Shown here piece after piece: positions 55,401-64,000 of a DNA stretch of 64,000 nt. Made by a program: the position numbers and the translations under genes. The notes under the pieces are model-generated. The model saw only the letters and a program-made list of their open reading frames with translations, was not told the origin of the DNA and did not search any database. Within the stretch, counting starts at the first letter, position 1, and each line of letters begins with the position of its first letter. This DNA is from Eutreptiella sp. 'Long Island Sound 2002' (lineage: Eukaryota > Euglenozoa > Euglenophyceae > Eutreptiales > Eutreptiaceae), in assembly GCA_964036045.1 (NCBI GenBank), contig OZ038379.1, positions 185,962,495 through 186,026,494 of the forward strand, written 5' to 3'.

Positions 55401-57304
55401 GGTGTGGCCCCTCAAGTTGGGGTTAAGGACTCCCACTCTTCGGTGTGGCCACTTGAGTGGTCCGTCACGCACAAGAGGGGGATTCTTTGATTTTGAGGTG
55501 GGTGGCCATGATGGGGCCTACAAGGGTAGGGTGCATGTGGTCGTCCCATTTGTTGGCAAAAAAATGGGAAGTTATTTGATTGCCAACAGTCATACAATGT
55601 GCTTGTGCTTAAGGTTCCTGGGCTAGAGGAGGGGGTGATGTTTGGGGGTAAAGCATTGTGATAGATCGCCGGAACATTCATTTGGATGCTGGGCGTGCGG
55701 GGCACACACCAGGCGCACGCGGGGCAAACATACCCTCAACACCCTATGATTACCAATGATTACCCATGATTACCACATAGTGGGAGCGGCACACACTGCT
55801 TGCGCACCGTCCGCGCACCGTGCACCTTTTTCATTAAGATGATTTACCTGACACCATTGTTGTCTTGTTGTCGCCCCGTGAGATGCTAGGTTGCTGAGCT
55901 GGGACCCCATTTCAACCTACATGCCCTGAGGACTGCATTGTGCATGCTATTCCGTAGTCTATAGCTCAGCAACACAATGTCATCGTCTTGGGTTTGCGCC
56001 GGTACCCCAGTCTTCTACAACCGCAGCAGTGCAAATGAGCGGGTGCCAACGTTGCTGTCCAGTGCCTTTCTGTGAGGGTCCGTTTGGGGGGTGTAAGTGC
56101 CCAAAACGGCGCGCACCGTGCACCTGCGCCCACATAGCACCCCATGATTACCAATGATTATGCGTGATTACCGCATAACCCCATGACTACCAATGTCCTT
56201 CCACGATGCACACAGCACACTTTGTACACCGCACAATGCGCACATTGCAAAGTGCACACTTTGAACACTGCACACTGGGCCGCCACGCGCGCTCTGCCAA
56301 CGATGCACTATTGACAGTGCGCACTCTGTGCTCCGTATTGCAAATTGAATCCCAAACACTATTTACACCGGACATTTTACACATTCCACGCAAGTTGTGC
56401 CTTTTTTGCCGTGCTGATGGCCTCAAGGGTCCCTCTCTTGGTCATTTTAGGCCAAAATAGCCCTCAAAGTGACCCACCATCCCCATAGTTCGAGCGCCGT
56501 CAATACACTGCATATCGCGCATTATGAGGCGGACGCCAGACGGGCGTGATGAATAAAATTTGATAATTAAAAAACGCGGGCAGGCCCTTTGCGCACCACG
56601 GATAGTGCCCATTGACACTGTGGAGTCGCGCGCTTTGCATGCTCTCGGGTGGGGGTAAGTAACCAGTGGTCAAACAATTGGTCCCACGCAGACTACGCAG
56701 TGTGCAGAGAGTGTGGAGTGCACTCTGCGTAGTGTTCTGAATGCCTGATGTGCACTTTACACTCTGTGAACCCCACTTATTGCCTTACTTTCAAACATTA
56801 AACACCTTTTCTGAAATCTTTGGCTTCATGCGAACGCTCAAAGGCATCTCGTCGGACTCACGGCCTATGTACCTGTGGGTCCTTCCCCCTGCTGGTCTAC
56901 CCGGCCGGGGGACTCTTTCCTTCTTAAAAAAAGCTGGTTTGAGGATCAAAACTACGTCGCCACTAACATCACCACAGGCTGATGTGCTGGGACGTCATCC
57001 ACGACATTCTGGCGCTCTGCCCCACGACGGGAGGGGAGGTCCCACTCCCCAGTTTTCTTCTGTTTGGACCCCCTAACCAATGACGGGGGTGCCGGGTGCT
57101 ATCTCCAGGTTTCCAAGATCCAAGGCCCAGAATCTCCTGGTTCTGGAACCTGAGCAGTGAGCAGTGCCAGCACAGAAGCTAGCAGAGCGAATAGATGAGC
57201 GCTGAACACACACACTTCATTTGATGATGGCGACACTGCACACATATGAATAGGAGCCTCGGGTACAGCACGGCCGAACGAGTGCTCACTCATGCAGGTT
57301 CGCC
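52409..57304. other. Intergenic region between the GH2 and OTU genes
   Basis: No gene is supported. The part 52409-53640 is very GC-rich and has long overlapping frames on both strands, as expected of such composition. A 59-codon ATG frame at 53653-53832 (starting MSTVRPPAEGHPP) is open but unidentified. CTCAGTA motifs cluster at 53806-53920. TGCACACTGCACA-type short repeats occur at 54600-54790 and 56200-56345. CATGATTACC-type motifs recur near 55325, 55745 and 56145, and a direct repeat lies at 56577-56752. Confidence 0.5.
56577..56752 (+). repeat. Dispersed direct repeat, copy 2 (partner 46895-47065)
   Basis: This copy is in direct orientation about 9.7 kb away, outside any predicted gene, with scattered substitutions and small indels. 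Confidence 0.88.
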
Positions 57305-57415
57305 ATGGCGCAGCAGCAGCAGCAGCAGCAGGCAGACAGTGTGAAAATAATGTCACTTCAGACTGGTCACTTTGACTGTTTGGAGACGCTTTGCCACTGC
57401 TCATATTGTACCGAG
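57305..57415 (+). CDS. Candidate 5' coding exon with polyglutamine start
   Basis: The ATG in GCCATGG opens MAQQQQQQQADSVKIMSLQT, continuing for 37 codons to CCGAG followed by GTAAGT, a perfect donor. It ends in phase 0. The acceptor TTTGTCTCCCGCAG at 57746 precedes nine open codons that run in frame into the OTU start at 57774. Splicing 57415 to 57747 would therefore add a Gln-rich, Cys-containing N-terminus to the OTU protein. This is a reading-frame argument only. Confidence 0.35.
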
Positions 57416-57773
57416 GTAAGTCAGTTTGCCTCGAATCTGCACCCGCCTGGTCCTGAGAACTGGTGCCTGAAAATGTCTTTCGGTGCGGATGTTTAGCCCA
57501 CCATACCGACCATGCCTGAGTTGTCCACGATGCTGCCAGACTTCGCATGGGTATAGTGGGGCTTATGCCCTCGGTAACATAGACAATGCACGTCCTGCGC
57601 ACGGCGGTCAAGACTGAGCCATGTGACTGATCGTCGACCAGTGCTGCAGCCCAACCTAAAGGGAAAGCTGGGCCGCACGGCAACCGAAGCTGCACCCGCG
57701 AATCCATTCGCTCAGCGCCGCCGGGGCATCGCTTTGTCTCCCGCAGTGCCTTGTTGCCCTCGGCACGTCCACA

Positions 57774-58136
57774 ATGTCAGACCCCCGCGCGATGGACGTC
57801 AAACCGGGGCACGCGCTGAAGGCCATTGGATCGCACGTCAAATCGGAAGCGGAAGCCAACACGAAGCGGTTCGGGAGGCATTTGAAGGGGAAGGACGAGG
57901 CATCGCATTATGCAGAGCAGCCCCACGACGACGGCATGCCGCCCCGACAAAGGAGCAGCGGTCTCCTGGACCCGGTCAGCGTCCAGCGCCCAAAGAGCCC
58001 CAAGTCGCCCCTCAGTTGGCCGCGCAGCCCACTGGCGTTTCAGAGGAGGGCCGCCGCGCTCTTGGAGGCCGCGAACGAGACCCCCGAAGACTTCTTCGCC
58101 GCGAACACACACCTCATGATCGCCAGCAAGATCCGC
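57774..58136 (+). CDS. OTU gene exon 1 (residues 1-121)
   Basis: It starts MSDPRAMDVKPGHALKAIGS and ends AANTHLMIASKIR at CGC|GTTTCT. The frame remains open far into the intron, so the end is set by the donor and by the match of phase with exon 2. The codon bias is like that of exon 2. Confidence 0.7.
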
Positions 58137-60885
58137 GTTTCTCAGGCCTCGCCCTTCCCGGCCCACGCCCGGGCCCCTCCTGTCGTTCCGTTCTCTGCTG
58201 CGTTCTCCGTTCCTGCCTTCACCCACTCCTCTGCGCCCTCAGCCCTTCGCACTCCCCTGCTCCCTCATCCTCCTGCCACTGCACCGCCGCCTCTTGTTGT
58301 CCCCCCTCCCCTGCCCCAGCGCGTCCTCTGCTCCCACATTCCCTCTCTCTCCCACATTCCCTCTCTCTCCCACTGCCTCTGGCCAAGCACCAGGGCAGCC
58401 CACCCCGTGCCCCGTTGCACAAGCAGGGCCTTGCACGAGGTGCGGCGATGGGGCTTTGCAGGCAGGGTGGGCAGAGCCGTGGTGGCGGGTGGCGGGTAAC
58501 CAATGGCGGTTGGTGGGAAACAGATTGTGGTTGGCGGGTAGCCGATGGCAGTTGGCGGGTAAACGATGCCGGTTGGTGGGCAACCGACGGCGGTTGGTGG
58601 GTACCCGATGGCAGTTGGTGGGTAACGGATGGTGGTTGGCAGGTAACCGATGGCAGTTGGTGGGTAAGCGATGGCGATTGGTCGGTAAGTATGAGCATTG
58701 GTTTTTGTCAGTGTGATGAGGTTTTTCGTTTTCTTTTTCTTGGGGTGCACTGTGCATTCATGTGGAGCCGTAAACCTGGGGTGCGAAAAGTGCTGTGAAC
58801 ACCATGGAGATTCCATTGTAGGGAATGCCAAAAGGGGGGTGGTAGGCGGTTTGGCACAGTTCTAACGCAAACGCAAACACAAACGGCGCCACCGCCGTAA
58901 AGCGGTGGGGGATTGGAGGGGAAGCAGTCAGGTAGCATGGAGACTTGAACCCGCCCCCCCCAGAGGAATAGAGACTGCACCCCCTTTCTCTTCTCTTCAC
59001 CTCTCCACAGGCAAGCATCAACATGAACATAGAGGCATCAAAAGGCATCAAAATAGCACCCCACGGTGATAAGTGCTGCCTTGCCGCTAAGGAGCCTGTA
59101 GCATCTGACAGCGAGATAGAGGAGGTCGGTGAACGGCCACCCCTGCAGCGGCTAGTTAGGAACCCTGGGATGTGATGACACCAAATTTGGTGCAGGGGAA
59201 AATGACAAAGCTGAAGCGGGTGGTGTAACACCCGTCTATGACGACCCTGCCGAGCACGATGACCTTACAGTACACTGTACACGGGTTTTGATCTTGCACG
59301 TGCAACATATGAGGACTTAGACTTTGATGTGGTAGGTGAGGACTTAGACTTTGATGTGACGTCGGATGTAACAACCGGGGGGCTCATGGTGTGCAGGCAT
59401 GACCACATGCTAAGCTCTGAGAGGAGATGACGGGTAGCATAGCATGGACTATGTAGGTTCCTTCCAATTTGTCCATCTCTGCCCTTCTCCTTCAGTCAGA
59501 GAATATATGTTTCGGTCATTTTATGGGTTTCCAATCACCAGGCAAATGACTTTGTTTTACAGCGTTGGCGTCGCAAACATTTTTGCACTGAGATGTGCCA
59601 TTGAGGGTTAATCATTGCACCAAAAATAAAAAAAAATGGGAGCATTGAACAACGGTTTGGGGCGCATTTGATCAATATTGCCTCCGCTGCACTTGTCCAA
59701 TCCAAGGGACGCCTTCTAGCTTGTCCAGAAAATGCAACTTATGGCTATATGCCCTTTTGTGGATCTGTTTTACACGTTTCCCTCAGGGTGCCAATGACCC
59801 GTCGCAGCATTTCTGAACAAGGTCCGGATCCTGCACTATTAGTTCAAAGCCCCACTGGAACTGTGTTTTTCGGATGCAACTCGGTATAGAGAAAATGTAA
59901 AATCTGACCGAGATTCATCAATGTTTCCTTCACAGATGTCCTTGCGCCATAGCAATACCAATGCCAACATGGGCTTGCCGCACACCAAGGCTGGTGCAAC
60001 CTGCCACAATACCACCGCTTCCACTCCCTAGAAGCCCCCCGTCATCAGGTGCAAACCTCCAGTTTGAGCAGTGATTGAATTTGTTCATGGGCCCCCAATC
60101 CCGTCACCACACCCTCTGCCGCATGCCGCTGCATTACCGCCCCTGTTGCTTACTCCAACCAATCCCTCTCACCCATTCATTACCACCCACCCCAACTACA
60201 CTCCCCTCTCGCTCCTGCACTCTGTCCTCGCCTCCTAACCTGTCTCCCCCTCCTCCCTCGCCACACTCCGCCACCCCCTCTCCCCCTTCCACACCCCCCG
60301 CTCACCATTTTCCGCCCCTGATCCTGCCCCTCCCCCTCCCACTCCTCATCCTTTCACCATCCCACAACCCCCTCCTCCGCTCCCCAACCCCCTCACCCCC
60401 AGGCCAAGAGGGAGAAGGGCCTCGATAGCTACGAAGCGAAGATTGTGGTCGGGAAGGAGCGCCTGGCAGAGCGCCTGGACACGCTGGGCCTAAAGCAGGT
60501 CGTGATGCAGGACGACGGGAATTGCCAGTTCCGGGCCTTCTCCCACCAGCTCTACGGGACGGAGGAGCACCACGCGACCATCCGGAGCACGGTGGTGATG
60601 CACATGTACGAGAACCGGGCGGCGTACAGCATGTACTTCGACGGCGAGGAGGCGCAGGACCGCTACCTCGCGCACATGGCCCGCGACGCGGAGTGGGGGG
60701 ACGAGCTGACTCTCAAGGCGTTCGGCGAGCAGTACCAGATCGTGGTGCACGTCATCGTGTCCACCGGGAAGCATTGGTACAACAAGTACGAGCCGGCGGT
60801 CGCCCGGGACCACGGCGCGGAGTGCATCGTGTCCTACCTGTCGCCCGTGCACTACAACTCCGTGGTCCCGAAGGACGACCCCTGA
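57774..60885 (+). CDS. OTU-domain cysteine protease (deubiquitinase-like), 2 exons, 281 aa
   Basis: Exon 1 is 57774-58136 and exon 2 is 60403-60885; the join (SKIR then AKREKGLDSYEAK) is phase 0 and reads smoothly. The OTU fold begins near residue 140: VVMQDDGNCQFRAFSHQLYG carries the catalytic Cys162 in the DGNC motif. SPVHYNSVV near the end carries the catalytic His271. MARDAEWGDELTLKAF is the typical central helix. OTU proteins remove ubiquitin from substrates in cytosol or nucleus; linkage preference cannot be read from sequence. Residues 1-121 are basic and Ser/Pro-rich, with no signal peptide or membrane span. The ATG (CCACAATGTC) is used because it is the first in this frame, but an upstream exon is possible. 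Confidence 0.85.
58137..60402 (+). other. OTU gene intron (2.27 kb)
   Basis: It contains a 21-bp minisatellite (58495-58690) and a short open segment behind a good acceptor (59011-59175, starting ASINMNIEASKGIKI). That segment could be an alternative exon or a transposon scrap. There is also a 28-bp direct repeat of GAGGACTTAGACTTTGATGT (59309 and 59337). The last 300 bp before exon 2 are C/T-rich. Confidence 0.65.
58495..58690 (+). repeat. 21-bp minisatellite, about nine copies
   Basis: The unit is close to GTTGGTGGGTAACCGATGGC plus one base. Because 21 is divisible by three, several frames stay open through it (a seven-residue WRLVGNR-like repeat), which explains long spurious frames here. 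Confidence 0.9.
60403..60885 (+). CDS. OTU gene exon 2 (residues 122-281), catalytic domain
   Basis: A long pyrimidine-rich stretch ends in CACCCCCAG at 60402. The exon holds the entire catalytic domain and stops at TGA 60883-60885. Confidence 0.92.
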   Translation, partial: AKREKGLDSYEAKIVVGKERLAERLDTLGLKQVVMQDDGNCQFRAFSHQLYGTEEHHATIRSTVVMHMYENRAAYSMYFDGEEAQDRYLAHMARDAEWGDELTLKAFGEQYQIVVHVIVSTGKHWYNKYEPAVARDHGAECIVSYLSPVHYNSVVPKDDP

Positions 60886-62987
60886 GCCCGGCCCCCACTC
60901 GGATCGGGTGGAAGACGGGGCCCGATGGGCGTCGGTGTGGGCGGTACTAGCGAGAACGGTCCCATAAGTGCCGTTCAACAAGAAGTTGAAGGCGGCGACG
61001 TGGGTAGAAGCGGAGCCGATCCTCAGGGGTACCCCTGAGAAGACCTTCCCCCCGACGGGGGGTATGAGTGCGGAAGCTCGGCGTGGAATGCTGGCGGTGG
61101 CGGGCCACGTGGCGTGGGCAGCCGCCCTCCACGGAATCGGCGATTTTCTGTTTTTTTTGGGGGGGGGTGGGGCCGTGTGCAGTGGGCAGGGGACACCGCA
61201 CCCTCTGCGGCCCTGTTGCGAGGCATTGCCGTGTGGTCGTTGGGGGGCACGCGGGGCGGGCGGCCGAGGGAGATCTGCGTTGTGGACCCCTCGGGGCCGT
61301 CCGGTAGCCCCCGTTTTCGGGGGCATGTCCGCCCCCAGCGACCGCTCTTCACGCGGCCACCCCTGCACATCGGTGCTCGGGGTGTCCCTGGGCCCGGAGG
61401 CCGCCATGCCCTCCGCCCGTGCGGTGGCCCTCGCCTCAACAGCTACTCACCCACCCCCGGCCCCCCCTCACCGGTCCCTCACGACCGATGCCGGCCTGTG
61501 CCCACCCTCGGCTGCCCTCATCCCCCCATACCCACAGCCCTGATTGGCATGAGGAGGGCCCTAAGGGCATGTTGGACCCCCCGGGACAACGAACCCACTA
61601 TTTCCCGCTGCGGCTTGGGACTGGCACTGAGGCGTACGCTGCCACAAGGTCCGCGGTCATGGACCCACCCGACAGTTGCGTTGGACGGTGCAGCCGATGC
61701 ACTGCCGTCCCACTCTGTGCGGCACATGACACTGTTTCCTCGTTATCCATTCGTTAGGAACATGCTGACCCTCCCTCATGCCCCCCCCCCCCCCCCTCCC
61801 CTTCGCAATTCCTACCGCGGGGCGCAGGAACCGTCACTTTGACCTTTTTGTTGTACACAGGGCCGCTGGTTTTTCGGGTTTGGGTGGGATTTCTGTGGTC
61901 ACACCATTTGTGTATTGCAATGCAAACGCCCGCCGCCCCCTACCCCCATTTCTCTGTGTGTGCCGCACGCTGCGGGAGGGGGGGGGGGCACAGGAACCGT
62001 CATTTTTGACCTGTTTGACCATGTTCCTACGGGGGGGGGGGGGCGCAGGTGCGGTTGGACGTGGCTGTAGGAATTACAAGGGGAGGGCTGGTAGATCATT
62101 GGGATGGACATGCCACATGTTAAGCCCCTTTCAGGGGTGTCCCTGAGAAGCCCAATAATTTTTTTTAGGTGAAGGACAGCCCCAGCGACCACCAACCGCC
62201 AACCGCCACCAACCGCCAAATGGGCCCCCCTTTGATTTTGCAATGAACGAAACGGTGCCCTGGGCCTGCGGCTTGTGTGCAGCCGTCGTGCCCACCCCAC
62301 CCCCCTCCCCTTCCCACGTGACCAATGCCTCCTGTTGTGCGCCGGGTTTGTTGGAGGTCTGTGTGGCACGAGCATCGGGACCGCGCAGGGGCACCGGGGG
62401 GTTGTTCCACAAAACGCCCCCTTTGCCGGTGCATCGGTGCGTGTGTGGGAGGCGGGGGCGGGAAGGGGGGTGCACCGTATGTCGATCAGAGGACACAGGC
62501 CGGGGGGTTGTGGGCACCAAAGGCACTGTGCAAATGCACAGGCCCGACGTATTGCAATGTCTTCCGCGGACTCACATGTGCGGCGTTGGGAGATGCCACC
62601 GCATTGCCCGGTGCATTGCGTGGTGCGTGTGAACGGGGACCTCCGGCCTTGTCCACCCTGGCATCGCATCGCTGCGCAGGCCCCACGTCAATTCTATGGA
62701 GGTCCCCCCCGTTTCTGGGCATCGGTGTGTTGCGGCTGCTCTTGGGTGTGCTGGAGCCGGTCATAGGGGTGCAGGGTCTTATCGGTGGTGTGCTGCAGCT
62801 GATGATGAGCGTGGTGTGGTGAGGGTTGGGTGAGGGTGTGCTGAGGGTGTGGTGAGGGTTGGGTGAGGGTTGGTGAGGGTGTGGTCTGGAGTGCTAGGAA
62901 CGCAGGAATGCCGCTGCCGCTCATGTGTGTGCTGGAGCCATTCAAGGGTGTGCTGGGGTGGATCATGGGTGTCCAGGTGGATTCGGC
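60886..62987. other. Intergenic region after the OTU gene
   Basis: I see no gene. The frame beginning VPFNKKLKAATWVEAEP at about 60968 lies right after the OTU stop and is more likely 3' UTR or chance. G/C runs are frequent (61152, 61783, 62031), GGTGGTTGGCGG-type sequence occurs inverted near 62185-62220, and GGGTTGGGTGAGGGT-type short repeats lie at 62820-62885. Confidence 0.5.
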
Positions 62988-63316
62988 TTAGGGGACCTAT
63001 TTTCGCGCTGCTGGGGTCCCACCACCCATCACCAACGGCAAACCCAAGATATTCCAAAATGGACTTAAGAGATTCACACTTGTCTATCCTCAAACGGCAG
63101 TTGTACTTGACCAATGTGTCGAATAATTCTTCCAATAACTTCAGCGTTGCCTTCAGGGAGTTTGCTCCTGCAAAAATGTCGTCGATGTGGGCCTTCAACA
63201 CAGCTCCATCGTCCTTTGCCAACTTCTGCACGGGCTCCTTTCTCAGCGATCTTGTTGACCATCTCTTGGAATAATGCAGGTGCATTATGAACTCCAAAGG
63301 GCATAATCAACCATTG
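62988..63316 (-). pseudogene. Ty3/gypsy-type reverse transcriptase fragment
   Basis: On the minus strand from 63316 the frame reads QWLIMPFGVHNAPALFQEMV, the conserved PFGL-x-NAP-x-x-FQ block. After a frameshift near 63235 it continues HIDDIFAGANS (the x-x-D-D catalytic site) and KYNCRLRIDKCE, then LEYLGFAVGDG, the KC-x-F and LG-x-x-V regions. Only about 105 codons of the RT survive, with a TAG just upstream. There is no gag, protease, integrase or LTR nearby, so this is a relic. Confidence 0.8.
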
Positions 63317-63890
63317 CTAGAGCTGATCATGAGTGTGTCCTGAAAGAGGGACAGGTTGGAATTGGTGTGATGAAGAGGTCACCCGTAATGTGCCTCATGA
63401 CATTCCATGATCTAACACGACACAGTGCCCGTTTGGCCCCGCCGGCACTCTCCAAACCATTACTCAGTTTTCCCATTCAACATCGCCCTGCTTGACCTAA
63501 AGCGAACCAGTGCACCTCTTCTGCAACGGTGCATCTTCTGGGTTGCTGTTGTAGCGTGTTGTTGTTGTTGTACAGGTGCTGGTTGGTTTTTGGCTGGTTG
63601 GTGGGCAGGCCCCCACCGAGCAGCTCTTTGAAAGTGGTTGGTTCTCGGCTTGCCACCAATACTCAGCTGCTGATGTTCCATCATCGCAGCTCGTGTTGTG
63701 TCGTGTTTTTTGCCACCACCTGCATGATGATGATAATGATGATGACGCCGCCGCCGCCGCCGCCGCCGATGATAATGATGATGATGATGCGGGGGTTGTC
63801 ACATTGTTGGGGTGCCCAGGGGGTGCCATAAGGACGCTCACCCTTTTTTTTTTTGCTATGGCATACACTCTCTGATGGTGGAGAAAAACC
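63317..63890. other. Non-coding region with GAT/CGC repeats
   Basis: No gene is supported. GATGAT units and CGCCGC units alternate at 63724-63795, and a T run of twelve lies at 63844. Confidence 0.6.
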
Positions 63891-63899
63891 AGATCCTGA

Positions 63900-63968
63900 G
63901 GTCCCTTAGTTGGTAGTTGTATTAGACTCCAATACTGAGGGTCCCAGGTTCACTTCCCAGTGTGTGCA
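63900..63968 (+). pseudogene. Possible tRNA-like / SINE head at the window edge
   Basis: TTAGTTGGTAG resembles an A box and GGTTCACTTCC (63947-63957) resembles a B box with one or two mismatches. CTCCAAT sits where an anticodon loop would be (CCA, Trp). T-rich sequence follows. The acceptor ends do not pair, so this is at best a tRNA-derived remnant. Confidence 0.3.
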
Positions 63969-64000
63969 ATCTTTTTGGCTTCGCTTTTTTGGTCTTTTTT

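Noticed and set aside
59011-59175. Internal exon of the OTU gene behind the acceptor CTCTCCACAG
   Set aside because: The segment reaches TGA after about 54 codons, and the direct exon 1 to exon 2 join is in phase and gives a coherent protein. An alternative exon cannot be excluded.
60968-61120. Extra coding segment starting VPFNKKLKAATWVEAEP after the OTU stop
   Set aside because: It has no ATG, no clear acceptor and no motif; 3' UTR is the simpler reading.
60490-61407. 305-codon minus-strand frame
   Set aside because: Its larger part is antisense to the OTU catalytic exon; Val/His-rich composition reflects third-position GC on the other strand.

Overview
This is a eukaryotic nuclear window. 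It holds protein genes with GT-AG introns, a long tandem satellite, a non-LTR retrotransposon, and introns full of repeats, microsatellites and long G or C runs. Exons are strongly GC-biased at third codon positions. The sequence alone does not fix the lineage; a large-genome alga or other protist is my best inference.

Layout. (1) 1-21747: a tandem satellite with a monomer of about 189-191 bp, plus a longer monomer form of about 198 bp. It is arranged in local higher-order repeats (about 769, 581, 382 and 961 bp), and about four monomers are inverted at 20561-21355. (2) 21748-28191: a 5'-truncated, frameshifted APE-type non-LTR retrotransposon inserted into the satellite. It keeps the end of the endonuclease, a reverse transcriptase with YADD, a CCHC knuckle and RNase H, followed by two small ORFs of unknown origin. 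(3) 28192-31065: the satellite resumes and ends beside a tRNA-like sequence with Pol III A and B boxes. (4) 33638-52408: an eight-exon gene that I reconstruct as a 978-residue secreted glycoside hydrolase family 2 enzyme of beta-galactosidase type. Coding sequence is only 2.9 kb of the 18.8 kb gene. Its seven introns share repeats with one another (three-copy direct repeats, inverted pairs, a foldback element, an AT-rich 190-bp repeat and a CCCACA microsatellite). (5) 57774-60885: a two-exon gene for an OTU-family cysteine protease (281 residues, Cys162 and His271). It may have an extra polyglutamine 5' exon at 57305-57415. (6) 62988-63316: a minus-strand Ty3/gypsy-type reverse transcriptase fragment. 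A second, weak tRNA-like sequence lies at the right edge.

The two intact genes are not functionally linked in any visible way. The GH2 protein should be exported to cleave galactosides or related glycans, and the OTU protein should act on ubiquitin inside the cell. The most unusual content is the GH2 gene: a bacterial-style multidomain enzyme with a second carbohydrate-binding-like domain inserted into its first one, broken by introns that look like landing sites for repeats and that mostly sit at AG|GT junctions. The satellite's higher-order structure, roughly nucleosomal period and retroelement insertion make it a candidate centromeric or heterochromatic array, but the sequence alone cannot show function.
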